NCBI GenBank assembly: GCA_003254885.1
Contig: QANT01000952.1
Coordinates: forward strand, 62,001 to 126,000
From: Purshia tridentata
Taxonomy: Eukaryota; Streptophyta; Magnoliopsida; Rosales; Rosaceae
Reading direction: 5' to 3'
Length of the DNA stretch: 64,000 nucleotides
Under the pieces are notes generated by a model, which had not been told where the DNA came from, searched no databases, and saw nothing but the letters and a program-made list of their open reading frames with translations. Both the position numbers and the translations under genes were made by a program. This document shows, piece by piece, positions 17,274-29,532 of this stretch. Numbering within the stretch: the stretch's first letter is position 1; every line of letters begins with the position of its first letter.

Positions 17274-18562
17274 AGCAAGCAAAGACGAGTATGCAGAGAA
17301 TCCATTTCATAGTTTCCTTCTTCATCAGTTGTTCCTTTGGTGCATTTATGGTATAATTATGCATGGCAGCGATAAAGGGTGCTGCTATTCTTATCCAATA
17401 TTTTTATATGTATACTTTAACATAATTTTTACACCCAACATGGTTTTAAAAAAGGAAAAATTTATTAGTACACTAAATGAATTTTCCTAAACTACCCTAA
17501 AACCCAACAACTAAACCCACTGAATTCTTATTAGTATAGCCAACAAACACAACCATTGACCAAAAAAAAAAAAAAAAGAAGCCAATTAACACACCAATGA
17601 CACCAACATCACCTCCAAACCCAACACCATCGATCACCACCACTGTGTTCCCTTTCGGATTCTTAGACTCTCTCTCTCTCTCTTCCCTCGCTTTTCTGGT
17701 CTCTCTACTAGGGAAGAAGGACAATGAAGTCAAAGTTCTTCATCATCGTCTTCTCTAATGCTTTCATCCATAGGGTCACATCGGGTGTCGCTGCGACGTT
17801 GTCTTTGTCGAGCGCTTCGCAGGTTCTCGAAGAGGAGGAGGAGAATCACACTCAGTATTAGCAGCAGCAGCACTCCAAAATCGTCAATTAAATCGGGACC
17901 TCTTACAGAGCAAACAACTTCTCGGCATTCGATGAGGCATCAACGGTGATTCGGGACAACACGTGGTCCTGCATCATCGTCCTCCTCACCTTCTGGTTCT
18001 TTGGTTTGTATCTAATTTCTTTTTTTGGCCAGGGGGTGTGTATAATTTCAATTAACGTAACATAATTGTTATTTTTTAGCATTGGGTATACTAATCGTTT
18101 TTTGTATTGTTAATATTATTTATTTTTAAAATTTTAAAATTAAATATTGTCTTTAGTTGTCATTTTACATTAAGATAAAATTGTAAATCAACATGTTAAA
18201 AAATTATTAGGTATATACATATAAAAATGTTGGGTAGAAATAGCGGCACCCAGCAATCAATATTGCTTGTGGTGATAATTCTATTCAAGGTGTTAGCGGC
18301 GTTAGTTTCTGTCAGGGGCATTTAAGGCTTTTCACGGAGATAAAGCATCGATGGTATTTTAAGAATCAATAATGATACACTTATCATATTTTTATACTAT
18401 AATTTTATATCATCCTACGTGACAACTTACATTGCATTAATACATTGAACACTAAAAAAACAAAAATAAAAACCCTAAAAATAAGAAAATACCCTGCCAA
18501 CAATAATGAGAAGTAAAATAATATAAAAACATAGTAAGAATAGCTTGTTTAAGAATCTCATT
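17274..18562. other. Intergenic; possible short gene fragment at 17720-18004
   Basis: Mostly AT-rich. Around 17920-18004 one plus-strand frame reads AFDEASTVIRDNTW then CIIVLLTFWFF, ending at a GT splice-like site: a hydrophobic helix after an acidic stretch. I half-recall such a segment from APD-type membrane RING proteins, but this is not reliable. Stops lie upstream in the same frame and no continuation is seen, so at best it is an exon fragment. The dispersed AT-rich repeat recurs at about 18360-18500. Confidence 0.3.
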
Positions 18563-18890
18563 TGAGTTATTATTAGTTCAGAGGATCGAGATATACATGT
18601 CCAAACCCAAACCAGAAGGGGAAGTGTCTTTAGATATGGAGAAACTGGAAGAGAGAGCAGCAGCCGGGTTATAGTTTCTTCAACTCTAAGACCTTTGCTT
18701 TTCCAAATAACTTTTGTATCAAGTAACTAATTAATGGTACTTGCATGTACGTGTACTTGGTAGTATTAATTGAGAAGTGTATTTGGTACCACATGAAAGT
18801 TGAAGCATTTGTTCTCACGGCCAAGGAAATGAAAGTGTATTCTTGAACTTCTGGTTGCATTCCAGCAAGGACATCTAGAAGGAACACCAC
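18563..18890 (+). pseudogene. Collapsed CNGC relic: exon 1 piece joined to exon 7 piece
   Basis: 18563-18720 is a near copy of the leader, exon 1 and start of intron 1 of the CNGC pseudogene at 19938. The encoded start MSKPKPEGEVSLDMEKLEER is shared. From about 18795 the sequence jumps to the end of exon 7 (VEAFVLTA, then a diverged match to the WWHFSKE region). Everything between, the whole channel domain and most of the ligand domain, is missing. It is a remnant left by a large internal deletion after tandem duplication. Confidence 0.75.
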
Positions 18891-19937
18891 CGGTACGGGC
18901 GGCCGTACATGTATTTCTCAGATGAAAATCCGAATTCGTGCGAGATTATGTGATCAAATTGGAGAACAAGCCCAAGCTACATGCATGTGTTTTATAATTC
19001 TTAGCTAGCTTTATCTTAGTATAACGCATTTGTGTGTGTATAATGGGCTAGTACGAATAGCCTGGCCTAAAGATTCAAATACATTAAAATTTAAAATAAA
19101 AACAGGTTTGGTTACATATCTCAAGAATGGTAGTGCTTGATTGAATATTTGAATAGGTTACCAATCAGTCCCACTGTGTTGATACGGTCACTTTGAAATG
19201 GGTTGATCTTTGACACATCCGTGCAGAGGCGAACCCATATCAAGAATTGAAACAGACCTATGACTTGGTTAGTGTTTGGTTTTGTGAAGCAAGTTGGATT
19301 TTTGCAACAATGATGGGTATATATGGAAAAAAGAAAAACAAAAAAAACTATATTTTATTTTGTAATATGTGCTGTCAATGAACACTTGATATGAAGAAAA
19401 GAAAGAAGGTGGATTTCAAGCCCCTAAGTTATATTATATGATTGTTGTGTATTGTTCAGTACTCTATAACATCGAAGATCCAACGTCAACAATACCACCC
19501 AATATTGGAAGGGAACTTATTTAACAAAGGAAGGAACGAATTAACTTTATGTTTTTTCTAGAACATGTTTTTACTGTGGAGCTGGGGGATGAGACAGCTG
19601 CTAGACCCCACATCATTCTTTTTCCATTTTCTTTCTTTCTTTCTCTTACTTTTTCTTTTTCTTTTTCTTTTTCTTCTTTCTTTTGTTTTTTTTTCTCTCT
19701 CTCTCTCTCTCTTCCATATACCACCTCGTGTTTATTGTTTGCACTATTCGAGTAAATTAAACAATAAAGCACATTTCCAGTAGAGCTGGACCTACAAATT
19801 GAGGTATATTACCTGTGTAAGCTTCCAAGAAGTTCTCTCTCTCTCTCTCTCACAACAATTGGAACTTGGTGGTATTTTAAGAAGCTCATTGCTGAGTCTA
19901 TCATTTGTTATTATTAGTTCAGAGAATCGATATATAC
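18891..19937. other. Intergenic and CNGC leader region
   Basis: No gene seen. 19620-19710 is a pyrimidine-rich tract with (CT)n. 19800-19937 resembles the 5' leaders of the other CNGC copies: GTGTAAGCTTCCAAGAA, a (CT)n tract at about 19832-19850, then AAGAAGCTCATTG. Confidence 0.5.
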
Positions 19938-21123
19938 ATGTCCAAACCCAAACCAGAAGGGGAAGTGTCTTTAGATATGGAGAGACAGGAAGAGAGAGCA
20001 GCAGCCAGGTTATAGTTTCTTCAACTCTAAGATCGACCTTTTTCTTTTCCAAATAAATTTTGTATCGAGTAATTAATTAATGGTACTTCTAGTAATTTGT
20101 ATGTTTTTGTTTTTTGTTGTGTTGTTCAGTTCCTTCACAAGTATTCTAGATAAACGGTTAAGATCATTGGACAAATTCCTTTTTGGACGTGGACAATATT
20201 GGAATGTGATGGTTGCAATGTTGTGTTTTGCTGTTCTGTTTTATGATTCTTTCTTCTTTTACATTCCCATCATGGACGAGGATAACAAGTGTTTTAAGTT
20301 TGACAAAAAGTTGAAAAAGGCTGCTCTTGTTTTGGGAACATGGGTGAATTTAATCTATATACTGGATATTGCTTATCAACTTGATACTAAAGGTAAGATA
20401 TTTGATTCTGCAATTGGGTATTATAGACCAATGAAGAATGATTTCGCAAAAGCTAAGAGATATCGATGGAAATACATCCTACTTGACATTTTGTGTGCTC
20501 TTCCCATTCCACAGGTAAGAGGACACTTTTTGGAGTATTAATTTGTTTCGATATATGCTACTACTTCGCCCCAACTTTTCTATTAGAGGGAGCATATATT
20601 TGTGATAAAAAGCCATTAATAACAGAAGTTGTTGTGACTAATAGCACTTTAATGTTTGTGTTAAATCTAATATTTGTTGGTAATAATTAGATTAGCCTAA
20701 CTGTTGGTTTGAACACTTTAACGTATCCTGCAGGTAGTCATTCTCTTTTTCTTTCCAAAATTGACGAGCTCAAAGACTACTGCATGGAAGATTTTGAGCT
20801 CTCTTGTTTTATTGCAATATGTGCCAAGGATTATTCGCAGCTGGCTATCATTCAGAGATCTTCGCATAAAGAATGTTCCAATACTTATTCAAGCTATGCT
20901 CAGTTTATATAAGTTCCATGTGGCTAGTCAAGTAAGTTTCAATCTTGTCTCCCTAAACTTTTCTTTAATTAATGTTGAGTTATCAATGTTTACTTAGTTG
21001 GGATTCTAAGTTTTGGTGATCGTCATTAATTAATGTACTATAAACATACATTGTGACAATAACAATAATAGGACCAATTAACTAACCTGAAAAAAAGAAA
21101 AAAGGGATCCCTTACCGGAAGGG

Positions 21124-21124
<1 letters not shown>

Positions 21125-21162
<38 letters not shown>
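21125..21162. repeat. (TA)n microsatellite in CNGC pseudogene intron 3
   Basis: Nineteen uninterrupted TA units in the intron between exons 3 and 4 of the pseudogene. A second, shorter (AT)n run lies at 22914-22940 in intron 5. Confidence 0.95.
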
Positions 21163-21171
<9 letters not shown>

Positions 21172-22913
21172 GTACAAATGAGTCTCAGTGGGCAATAATT
21201 GGTTTAGGGTGCTTGGACATATATATTATAATTATAGGTTTTATGGAATTCTGATTTCAGAATTAGTGTGAAAGTTTGCTTTATATATTTCAATTTCTAA
21301 GTTTGGTTAAATAAATAATCATTTAGGTACTTGGAGGTTTTTGGTACTTTATGGCTATTCAACGAGAGATAGATTGTTGGCAAAATGCATGTCGAAGTAA
21401 AAATGGATGTGAACCTACTACTTTTGACTGTAACGATCATGCGTTCAAAAATATCACACTTCTAAATAATTTGTGCCCAATAGATCCACCAGATACAAGT
21501 ATTTTTGATTTCGGTATATATATTAATGCACTTCGGCTTGGTGTGAGCACAACAAGGCCTGCAAATTTGGTACATAGATGGATCAATTGTTATTGGTAGG
21601 CCCTTCAAAATATGAGGTATGCACATAAGTCTTTATTTTTTGAAGAAAGTAGTTATTTTTGTTATTTTGGTTCGAGTGTTGTTATGAGGATTGCTATATG
21701 CACATCTCATATTCTAACACCCCTTGTAATTAATTTGTAAAATAACAAATATATCCCACTACAAAAAGACCATAGGGAACATAAAATTTTTTTTTTAATG
21801 AAAAAAAACCAAAAACCATACTCGATCCTAGGAGATTCCAACATTCCTTCCATGCTATTGCCATCGAGCTCACTGCCAACCTCTCTCTCTCTCTCTTCCT
21901 TCTCGGCCCTCTATCTTCTCACCCTCTCTTTGCCGACCTCCGACATAGAGCTAGGGCGCGAATAGAGAGGGAAGGAAGAGAAAGAGAGTAGGAGCCGGGC
22001 CAGCAATGAGGACTGCAAGTCTGGCGGAAAGCTAGCTTGGTTCCAGAATTTTGGTTTTTTTTTTTTAATCCTTTTATGGTAATTTAATATTGACTTTTTT
22101 TTATCATTTTACAAAGACCGGTGCTATTTACACACTCATTGTCCTCTCTTTTTCTCACACCCCTTTCTTTTCTCACCTCCCAAAAACCTGTTGATTTTAT
22201 AAACATCTCAGTTCACACCCCCATAAAGTACAAAATACCCTTAAGCTAAAAATCAGTCACCCTCTCTCTCCTTCTTTCCTTCTCCCTCTCCTGTCTCTCC
22301 TTCTCTCTACAACACTGGCGACCCCCTCTCTCTCCTTCTCGCCCTCTAATCACCCTCTCTCAACTAAACCTCAAGAAGAGAAAAAAACGTCGGTTGGAGA
22401 AGCCTTCTCATTGCCTGTCATTCTCTCACTCACCCACCTCCTCTCAACTCTTTTCTATATACTGAATCGCTGATTTACCACCTCATGAACTCATCCTTCC
22501 ATTCCCAATTTTCATTCTTGAAATACCTATATTGGGATTCCTTATTTTAAATTACTAATTGCATCAGGTATTGAGACTTTCACATGATCGAATGCACTGG
22601 TTATATTAAAGTCAGATATTGTATATTTATATCTCATATATATAAATTGCTCCATTTTATATTTGCAGTTCTCTGGGTCAAAACTTAGAGACCAGCATCA
22701 ATCCAGTGGAAAACTCCTTTGCGATTTCTATATTTTGGCTTGGCATATTACTATTTTTAGTATGTGTGAATGATCTCACGGAGGTTCGTATTAGATACTA
22801 CTCTTTATATATCTATAATTACTTCCTTAATTATATGTAAAGCTAGCTCTAGTAATTAGCTTAAGTGGTAAGGGTGGGCAGGTGGGCAAAGTACTGATTG
22901 GATTAGAATTATG

Positions 22914-22944
<31 letters not shown>

Positions 22945-23876
22945 GAACATGATTATCATATAATTAATCATAGTAGTTTTCATATGTTCATACGTTTACA
23001 CCATCTTATATACAAAAGATTTATTAACAGGACGTGAACTAAAGAACGGACTAGATCCTTTAACTATATTTTATCATCTTTTAGGCTTTTTTTTTTGATA
23101 GATTTCACCATTCTAAGGTATTGATTCATGGGCCTATATGTTAGAGGATTTAATGAATTGAACCAACTTATTGTGGAACAGTTACGCAATCGGGCCAAAA
23201 GTGATAAAAAATCAGAGAAGCTCAGAGGGATGATGGAAGGCAAAGATGTAGAGATACAAATGTGGTTGTCTAAATATGGCCTCACAAATAAGTTGATGAC
23301 AGTGATCATGCAAAACATGCAACAAGCAAATAGCAGAGATGTTAATCTGAAGAATATACTCTCTATTCTTCCCTCGACAACAGTAACCTACATCAAGCGC
23401 TCTCTCTTCTTCGCTATGATAAATAAGGTCAATTCCTCAACCTGTTTATGGAGAAGTACTGAAGTTAATTCCAAAATTAAATGATTATAGTTCACCCATA
23501 TGTACAACTAATTAAGGTCTAAGTAAATTTTGGTCATGTGGTTTGTCCCAATTTCTACTTAATTAAGTCCTTATAATTTAAAAAGTTTCAACTGTACCCC
23601 TATAATTTGGTTTAGTTTACAATCAAAGACAAAAGATCAGCTACTTCATCTAATGTTTTTACGAAGTGTTAACGTCACAGTATGTGAGAGACGTGCAGGG
23701 CCTTTTGGTATCTGGAGTTTTGGTGCATTTCCAATGAAAGGTCTCACTCTCTCACTGAGGGCCTTTAGTCAAACTATAAAGACCAAAAATAAAATGTATC
23801 CACTAATTAATTGGCTAAATTTTTTTCATGTAGCTAGTTTTGACCCAGTTCTATAGTTTCGTTTATATAGTTTTAG

Positions 23877-24800
23877 AAGGGTGTATTCAATTAGAATTTT
23901 AAATGACTTTTGTGGAATTAAGAAGTCTAGTGGTATTCAATGAAGACTTTTAAAGAATCTATAAATGTCTGGTAGTATTCAATCAATACTTTTAAAGAGT
24001 CTGTAAAAGTAGAGCAGTATTCAATCATGACTTTTAAAGAGTCAATAAAAGTTGTGTGGTATTCAAAAAGTCATTGACTTATATAGAATTTAAAAAATCA
24101 TAGACTTTCATAGACTTTACAGTGTAAATAGTGTTATATCAAAGTCAACAATTCTCCAACTTTCACCCTGCAGATTTGAACAGATTTTAAATAATAAATC
24201 CAATATAAAAAAGTGATATATTATTTAAAAATAAAACGACTTTGTATTTTATTTTTTAAAAATAAATTACCAAATAACATCATGATTGAATTTTTTGTTC
24301 TCCCTCTCCCTTCCTGCATTAATGCAGCTCTCTCTTGGTTTTGTGGGCCATCTGGATTTTTTATGTGTTCCATGTATTATCGACCAAGCTAGATTGATTA
24401 CAACGAAAATCAATTAATCACATGTGTTCCAATACTATGTATATTATAATATAATTATACTTAGTATATTTATGAACTATTCAACTAAGCGAAAGGAAAA
24501 AAATCTTCTTTTTTTTTTTGTTTGATGTAGTTTGCTCAAAAGGAAAAAATGATGATTTGTTTTAATAAATTATTTTAGTTATATAAATAAAATTGAAAAA
24601 AGTCTATGAATTGGCAAAAAAAAGTTTATAAAACTCTGCAAAAGTCTTTCATTTAACTTTGTAAAACTCTATATAGACTTATGTTAAAGTCTATGTGGAG
24701 TTTATGAAAGTCATTAAAAATCCATTAACTCTATCAAAGTCAATGACTTTTAAAAATTCTATAAAAGTCCATTAAAATCCTAATTGAATACACCCCCTTT
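23877..24800. mobile_element. Non-autonomous DNA transposon (about 920 bp) in CNGC pseudogene intron 6
   Basis: The left end reads GGGTGTATTCAATTAGAATT. The right end, read inverted, gives GGGTGTATTCAATTAGGATT, so the terminal inverted repeats are near perfect for about 24 bp. Just inside the left end (23933-24075) are about four imperfect tandem units of roughly 45 bp built on GTATTCAAT...CTTTTAAAGAGTC. The interior is AT-rich with no transposase. TTA or TTTAG-like bases flank both ends, which might be a short target duplication. Probably PIF/Harbinger- or Mutator-derived; the superfamily is uncertain. Confidence 0.75.
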
Positions 24801-25596
24801 AGTTGTTATATTTTTCACTATACTTTACAAACCGTTACAATTTAAAAATACATTAGTATTTTCGTCTACTAATTAGTTAAAGTACATATTTACTTCACCA
24901 AACCATATAATACAATCCGATTTGTAAAGTACACATCCAAAAGCAGACAAATTATAACGATTTAATTAATGAGCAGATATGCTAATATGTTCTTGAATTA
25001 ATTGCAACAGTGTATAAAATATATGACCAAAATCATAACAATTAAACTTATAAAAATGAAAGTAGAAGGACAAGAAATGAAATTTTCTTTAAACTAATGT
25101 ATCTACCTAACCATTAATTATTTGCAGGTGCCAGTGCTTCGAACTATGAATGAACAAGTGTTAAAAGCAATCTGCGAAAAGCTTAAGCCAGCGATCTACA
25201 AAAATGATGACTGTATTATTGGAGAGGGGGAACCACTTAATAAGGTGTTCTTTATCATCAAGGCATTGTAAAGACTCAACTGATGGCGAGGATAGTATTC
25301 TGCAAAAAGGTGATATCTATGGAGAAGAACTTATAATTTGGGCATCAAAGTTTAACTTTTCTTCTAACTTACCCAACTCGGAACGACTTCTTAAGCCTGT
25401 CATAGAAGTTGAAGCCTTTGTTCTCACTGCCAATGACTTGGAGAGCGTATTCCATAAATTCTGGTGGCATTTCAGCAAGGAGATCTCCAACTCAACCGAT
25501 TCTCGGTGGAATCTATTGGAGAACTTGGCAGCTATCTCTGTACAAGAAGCATGGCGCCGCTATAAAGCCAAGAAGGCCGTCACTCACATACGGTAG

Positions 25597-26167
25597 AAAC
25601 ACCTTTTTTCTGTGATATTGCCTTGGTGCTTTTATGGCATAATCAATGGTGCTGATCACTTGGACTTGGACTTTGCTGTTTTGGCTGCTGAGATTATTAC
25701 TAGGATGGTTCTGGAGTCGATGCATGGTTGGTCACTTAAAAGCCGTAATAATATAAGGACGATAGGATATTTCATTGCTTTGATTAATAGCCATATATAG
25801 AGGCTGTGTTTGTTAGAGCATGTACAACGCTATATAGGTTTAATAAAATTTATTTTCACAATTTTGGAGAAGTTCAGAATCAACTCCTCCAACAAAAAAA
25901 TAGTCTCATGGACGTAACTTGTAAGTCCATTCGATTTTGTCTCTTTTATTGTTTCATTTTTAACTATATTTTTATTATTTTTAATAAATCAACTGGAGAC
26001 GAAGTTCTTAACTTTTGAACTCATGACTTTCTCCAACAAAGAGATCAGACTATCCCTAAATCAAATGGTCATTTATATATACAAAAACTTCATTTATTAA
26101 TTTTTGAGCATAACAATACATTAATTACATTACAAACTTTGCAGATTAATTTATAACCAATTATGAT
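25597..26167. other. Short intergenic region
   Basis: Between two convergent genes, the CNGC pseudogene (+) and the cysteine-rich repeat protein gene (-). AT-rich, holding both 3' flanks. Nothing else recognised. Confidence 0.5.
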
Positions 26168-26917
26168 CTAAGGATCATTAACAATGGGATAAAGCTCATA
26201 TTGAACATTACAACTCCCACCCACAACACGCCCACCTCGCTTTGCATCACAGCAGTTTGGCAGTTCATTTATTGCACGATCAAGACACTTCTTACAATCC
26301 AAAGTAGAAAGGTCCCTCGTGCATTGAGCCAAGCCATATAGTGTTGTCGATGTATCAAGCTCCACTTCACCAGTAGCATAAAGCTTTGGATTACCATTAT
26401 CATCACAAGCTTCATTAGCCAATCCACTTAACAGTTCCTTAACTCTCTCATTAAACAGTGTCGGATACTCTACTTCATTGACGTTCCACATGTAGAACTT
26501 GTTGCTGCTATCAATTTGCCCAAAAAAGTCCAGATTTGAGTACTTCAACAAGCAGTGGTCGAACCATATTATGGCTCCTTTGCTATGAGGGCAGCGCTGG
26601 CCAAGCTCTTTGCTTGCATCAACCACACAAGTCTTGCAATTTGTGGTTGAGATATCACCACGGCAAAGAGCAAGCCCATTTACTCGGTTTTGGGCCTTTT
26701 GGGGCTGGCCAGTGGAACCAAGGCCGAACCCAGTAGGAGGGACTTTGGTGTATAAAAGATTGAACAGCTGGTTCAAGTAAGCATGGTATGGGGTGTTTGC
26801 AGTGAAGTTTTCAGGGCTGAAGCAGCGATGGTAAAGTGGGGAATTAGCACCATTGGCTGCATGGTGGCAAAGACAGAAGAGTAAGAAACCCAGTGGGATT
26901 GATTTGGAGCACAACAT
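26168..26917 (-). CDS. Cysteine-rich repeat secretory protein (two DUF26/Gnk2 domains)
   Basis: Intronless gene for a 249-residue secreted protein. Residues 1-23 form a signal peptide (hydrophobic core FLLFCLCHHAANG). Two DUF26 domains follow, each with the family's C-X8-C-X2-C motif: Cys85/94/97 (LCRGDISTTNCKTC) and Cys199/208/211 (QCTRDLSTLDCKKC). There is no transmembrane segment or kinase, so it belongs to the CRRSP (CRR38-like) group rather than the receptor-like kinases. Ginkgo Gnk2 of this fold binds mannose and is antifungal, and plasmodesmal relatives have two such domains plus a membrane anchor. A role at the cell surface or in defence is inferred. A TATATATATA box at 26990-27000 lies about 75-85 bp upstream of the ATG. 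It is embedded in a CNGC cluster on the opposite strand, with no sign of a shared function. Confidence 0.92.
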   Translation of the reverse strand: MLCSKSIPLGFLLFCLCHHAANGANSPLYHRCFSPENFTANTPYHAYLNQLFNLLYTKVPPTGFGLGSTGQPQKAQNRVNGLALCRGDISTTNCKTCVVDASKELGQRCPHSKGAIIWFDHCLLKYSNLDFFGQIDSSNKFYMWNVNEVEYPTLFNERVKELLSGLANEACDDNGNPKLYATGEVELDTSTTLYGLAQCTRDLSTLDCKKCLDRAINELPNCCDAKRGGRVVGGSCNVQYELYPIVNDP

Positions 26918-26989
26918 ATTGGATATATGAGACTCAAGGGGGTTTTAATTTGTTCTGGATATGTATGTTGCTATATGGCCAAGAACACA

Positions 26990-27000
26990 CTATATATATA
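26990..27000 (-). promoter_or_regulatory. TATA box of the cysteine-rich repeat protein gene
   Basis: Alternating TA tract about 75-85 bp upstream of the ATG on the minus strand, a suitable distance for a plant TATA box with a short leader. Confidence 0.55.
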
Positions 27001-28389
27001 GAAAGTTTCAAAACTATTGGCTATGCTGGAGTTGAAATTGCTGACTTTTTTTCTATGGAAGCCTAGTCAAAAATCTTACGGAGTATAAACGTGCTGACTT
27101 GTTCAGGAGAAAACTTCCACTCTTGCACAATTTTGATGTATGCAAATCATACAATTCTAGAGGACTGGTAAGACACTCATTGTATCATATATGTTGACCT
27201 GGTTTGGTATAGCGTGCCACTTATTAGAAGTAACGTACGCGTTAAGATTTTATACTTGAATAATAAAATCAGTACTTGAATTGGTTTATATTTTCAATGC
27301 ATTGTCTAACTTTATTGTAATATACTGAAACCTTTTCCAATCAATGTTTTCTACTATTATATATGACAGTTTTGGCAACGAAGTGATATTATTGTATAAT
27401 TGTATTAGACGGGTCTGCAAGTAATAATCACCTGCAATAGTATTAGATGGAAAACTTTTCTTAGTGTCAAAGTTATATTGCTGTGGTCGTATTTGCTTTA
27501 ATATCCAATAATGCAAAAAGTAATTCAGATAAGTATATTGGAAATTTGGAACCGGAACCCAACAAAAAACAAAAGTTAACAGACTAGGGGAGGAGAAAAG
27601 GAGGGTGGCTGGGGCTGGACTGCTGGTGGTGGTGATGGGACATTGGGTTTTGGCTGGTTCCTGTTTTTTTTTTTTTTCCAACTTTTAAAATTATTTTATA
27701 AAAAATAAATGAATCTTAAAATATTAAATAAATATAAGTTATTATTATCAGCAAATATGTATTTTTTAGTCCATTTATATTAGAATAAAGTAGGAGATTA
27801 TGTTTAATTAAAGTGTTGCAGTTATTAATTAAAAAATTGAGTCAGAATAGCAGCACCTTATTTATTATTGCTAGATTTATCTTTTACTTTAATTGATGTG
27901 GTTTCAATTTGTTATGTACTCTTTGGCCCAATTTCTAACCAATCTACTACCTTTCCATATTACACCTCCAAATTCTACCCAGTTCTTTACCCTTCTTTCT
28001 TTCTTTGTCTCCCTAAATTTTCAGATTTCATCTCTCTCTCTCTCTCTACCCCACCCAATATGTAGAGTTGCAAACATCATGAATTCACAGATTTGAAAAC
28101 CCACCCAATATGCAAACGACGACACTCTCCCAACTTCAACTTTTGTTCGTTTTCTTTTTGTTGGGTTCTTTAAAATTTTTTGGGAAGATGAGAAGGATGA
28201 TGATGTTGAAGGAGCCGATCAATCGATCATCCAATTGGTCGTAAATGTCTCCAAGAAAAATGACTCAAAAGCTGAAACTTCAAGAAAAGCTGTGGAGAAG
28301 AAAAACAAACAGAGAATGGAATATTAGTTTTGAGTTATGAAGATTTTCCATTAATGGACTTTTTGGATTTTGATGTTGCAGATTTGGTT

Positions 28390-28640
28390 GATACATGGTC
28401 AACAAGTAGTCAATACATGGTCGACAAGTGGTCGACATATGGTGCTACAAATAGTACTGCAGCGAGTTCATAGTATTCTATTTTTTTACATTTTTTGTTG
28501 ACAAAGTTCGACACAAGGTTGACAAGCAATGGTGCTACAAACATGGCTATAGCACATTGTGTTATTGTGCTACAGCTAAGTGCAACATGGCTTGTCAATC
28601 ATGTGTCGACCATTTGTCAACCATGTGTCGACAAGACCTA
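28390..28640. repeat. Inverted repeat with GTCGAC-rich arms
   Basis: The left arm (about 28393-28450) has GGTCGACAAGTGGTCGACAT. The right arm (about 28585-28635), read inverted, has CTTGTCGACACATGGTTGAC. A GGTGCTACAAA motif also repeats inside (28440, 28530). Likely a diverged fold-back element; class unknown. Confidence 0.5.
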
Positions 28641-29299
28641 TAACAACAAACCCAGATCTGAGTTTCAAATCTGGAACAACAAATCCATGTTCAAATTTGG
28701 AGAAGTACACCTACTTCATTTCTCATTTATCACCCAATACACCACATCAGAAAATTTCTTCAAAGTGAAAGTCCATTATTGGTTAAATAATACTTAATAT
28801 AAATTAAAAAAAATAAAAAAACAACAGCAAACCCCCTACCCCAATCTAAGAAAAACATTGTACAAATTGAAGATGGAGACAAACTGCCCATTTCTGAGAG
28901 AAGCACAAATCTTTGATTCGAAATGGGTCTTCTGATGATGTTACTGACAATAAAATGAGAGAGAGTTATAAGGGTGGGAGAGGAAGAGAGAGGAGCAAAA
29001 AACTGATCAGGGGCATTTTTGTCCAATTATGACCTAAAGAGTTATAAAAGATTAACTTAAAAGGGGAGGGGTTAAAAAAGTACTTTTGGTATTAAAAGGG
29101 TATATTTAATACAATTACTCTAATTACTATATATGTTAAATTTTTTAACCAAGGATAAGAAAAAATCGTACTTTGTGAGAAAGTTGGCAGAAGAAATAAA
29201 CATGGGCTTTAAAATAATTTACTGTATTTTTTTTCTTCTTTTTTTTTCTAAGAGCAGGCATATACAGGAAAGTCAGAGAATTGAAGGTTTTTGCCTATT

Positions 29300-29532
29300 A
29301 CCACCTTTCGGACAAAGACCTCACTCTTTTTTGTGAGAAAAGAAAGACAACACTCTTTTCGTGAGAAAAGACCTCACTTAGTGAAAGCCCTTTCTGTAGT
29401 CGCTTTTAGAAAATGAGTCCTCAAGGTTGAGGACCCAAGCATCATCCTCTTTTTTGTGAGAAAAAGGACACTCTTTTCGTGAGAAAAGACCTCACTTAAT
29501 GAAAGCCCTTTCTGTAGTCGCTTTTAGAAAAA
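29300..29532. repeat. Tandem duplication, period about 118 bp
   Basis: The segment from about 29350 (CACTCTTTTCGTGAGAAAAG) to 29414 recurs at about 29468-29532 with one or two changes, including GCCCTTTCTGTAGTCGCTTT. The partial unit CTCTTTTTTGTGAGAAAA is also duplicated just before each copy. The spacer holds a hairpin, GTCCTCAAGGTTGAGGAC, whose close match GGGTCCTCAAAGTTGAGGACC lies at about 34100. Confidence 0.8.

Larger units (their letters stand above)
19938..25596 (+). pseudogene. Near full-length CNGC pseudogene
   Basis: Homologous exon by exon to the intact CNGC at 13141. Exons: 19938-20008, 20130-20514, 20734-20931, 21327-21615, 22669-22783, 23182-23427, 25128-25596. Splice sites still look usable. 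Two faults break it. A TAG stands where the family has the second Trp of the CFWWGLQN pore segment (about 21597), so translation would stop in the pore. In exon 7 a base is missing just after FFII (about 25262), which puts a stop before the phosphate-binding region; the downstream frame continues as GDIYGEELIIWASKF. Introns 4 and 6 are swollen by repeats (see 23877-24800). The C-terminal part still shows an IQ-like AWRRYKAKK, better kept than in the intact copy. It may once have been the more typical channel. Confidence 0.85.

Noticed and set aside
17758-17949. Arg/Ser-rich open frame
   Set aside because: Frame shadow in a CT-rich stretch; the only protein-like signal in the area is in another frame (17920-18004) and is itself doubtful.
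28560-28630. Short GTCGAC-rich direct and inverted repeats, considered as a CRISPR-like or operator array
   Set aside because: Plant nuclear DNA, irregular spacing and inverted pairing point to a fold-back element, not a CRISPR or bacterial operator.
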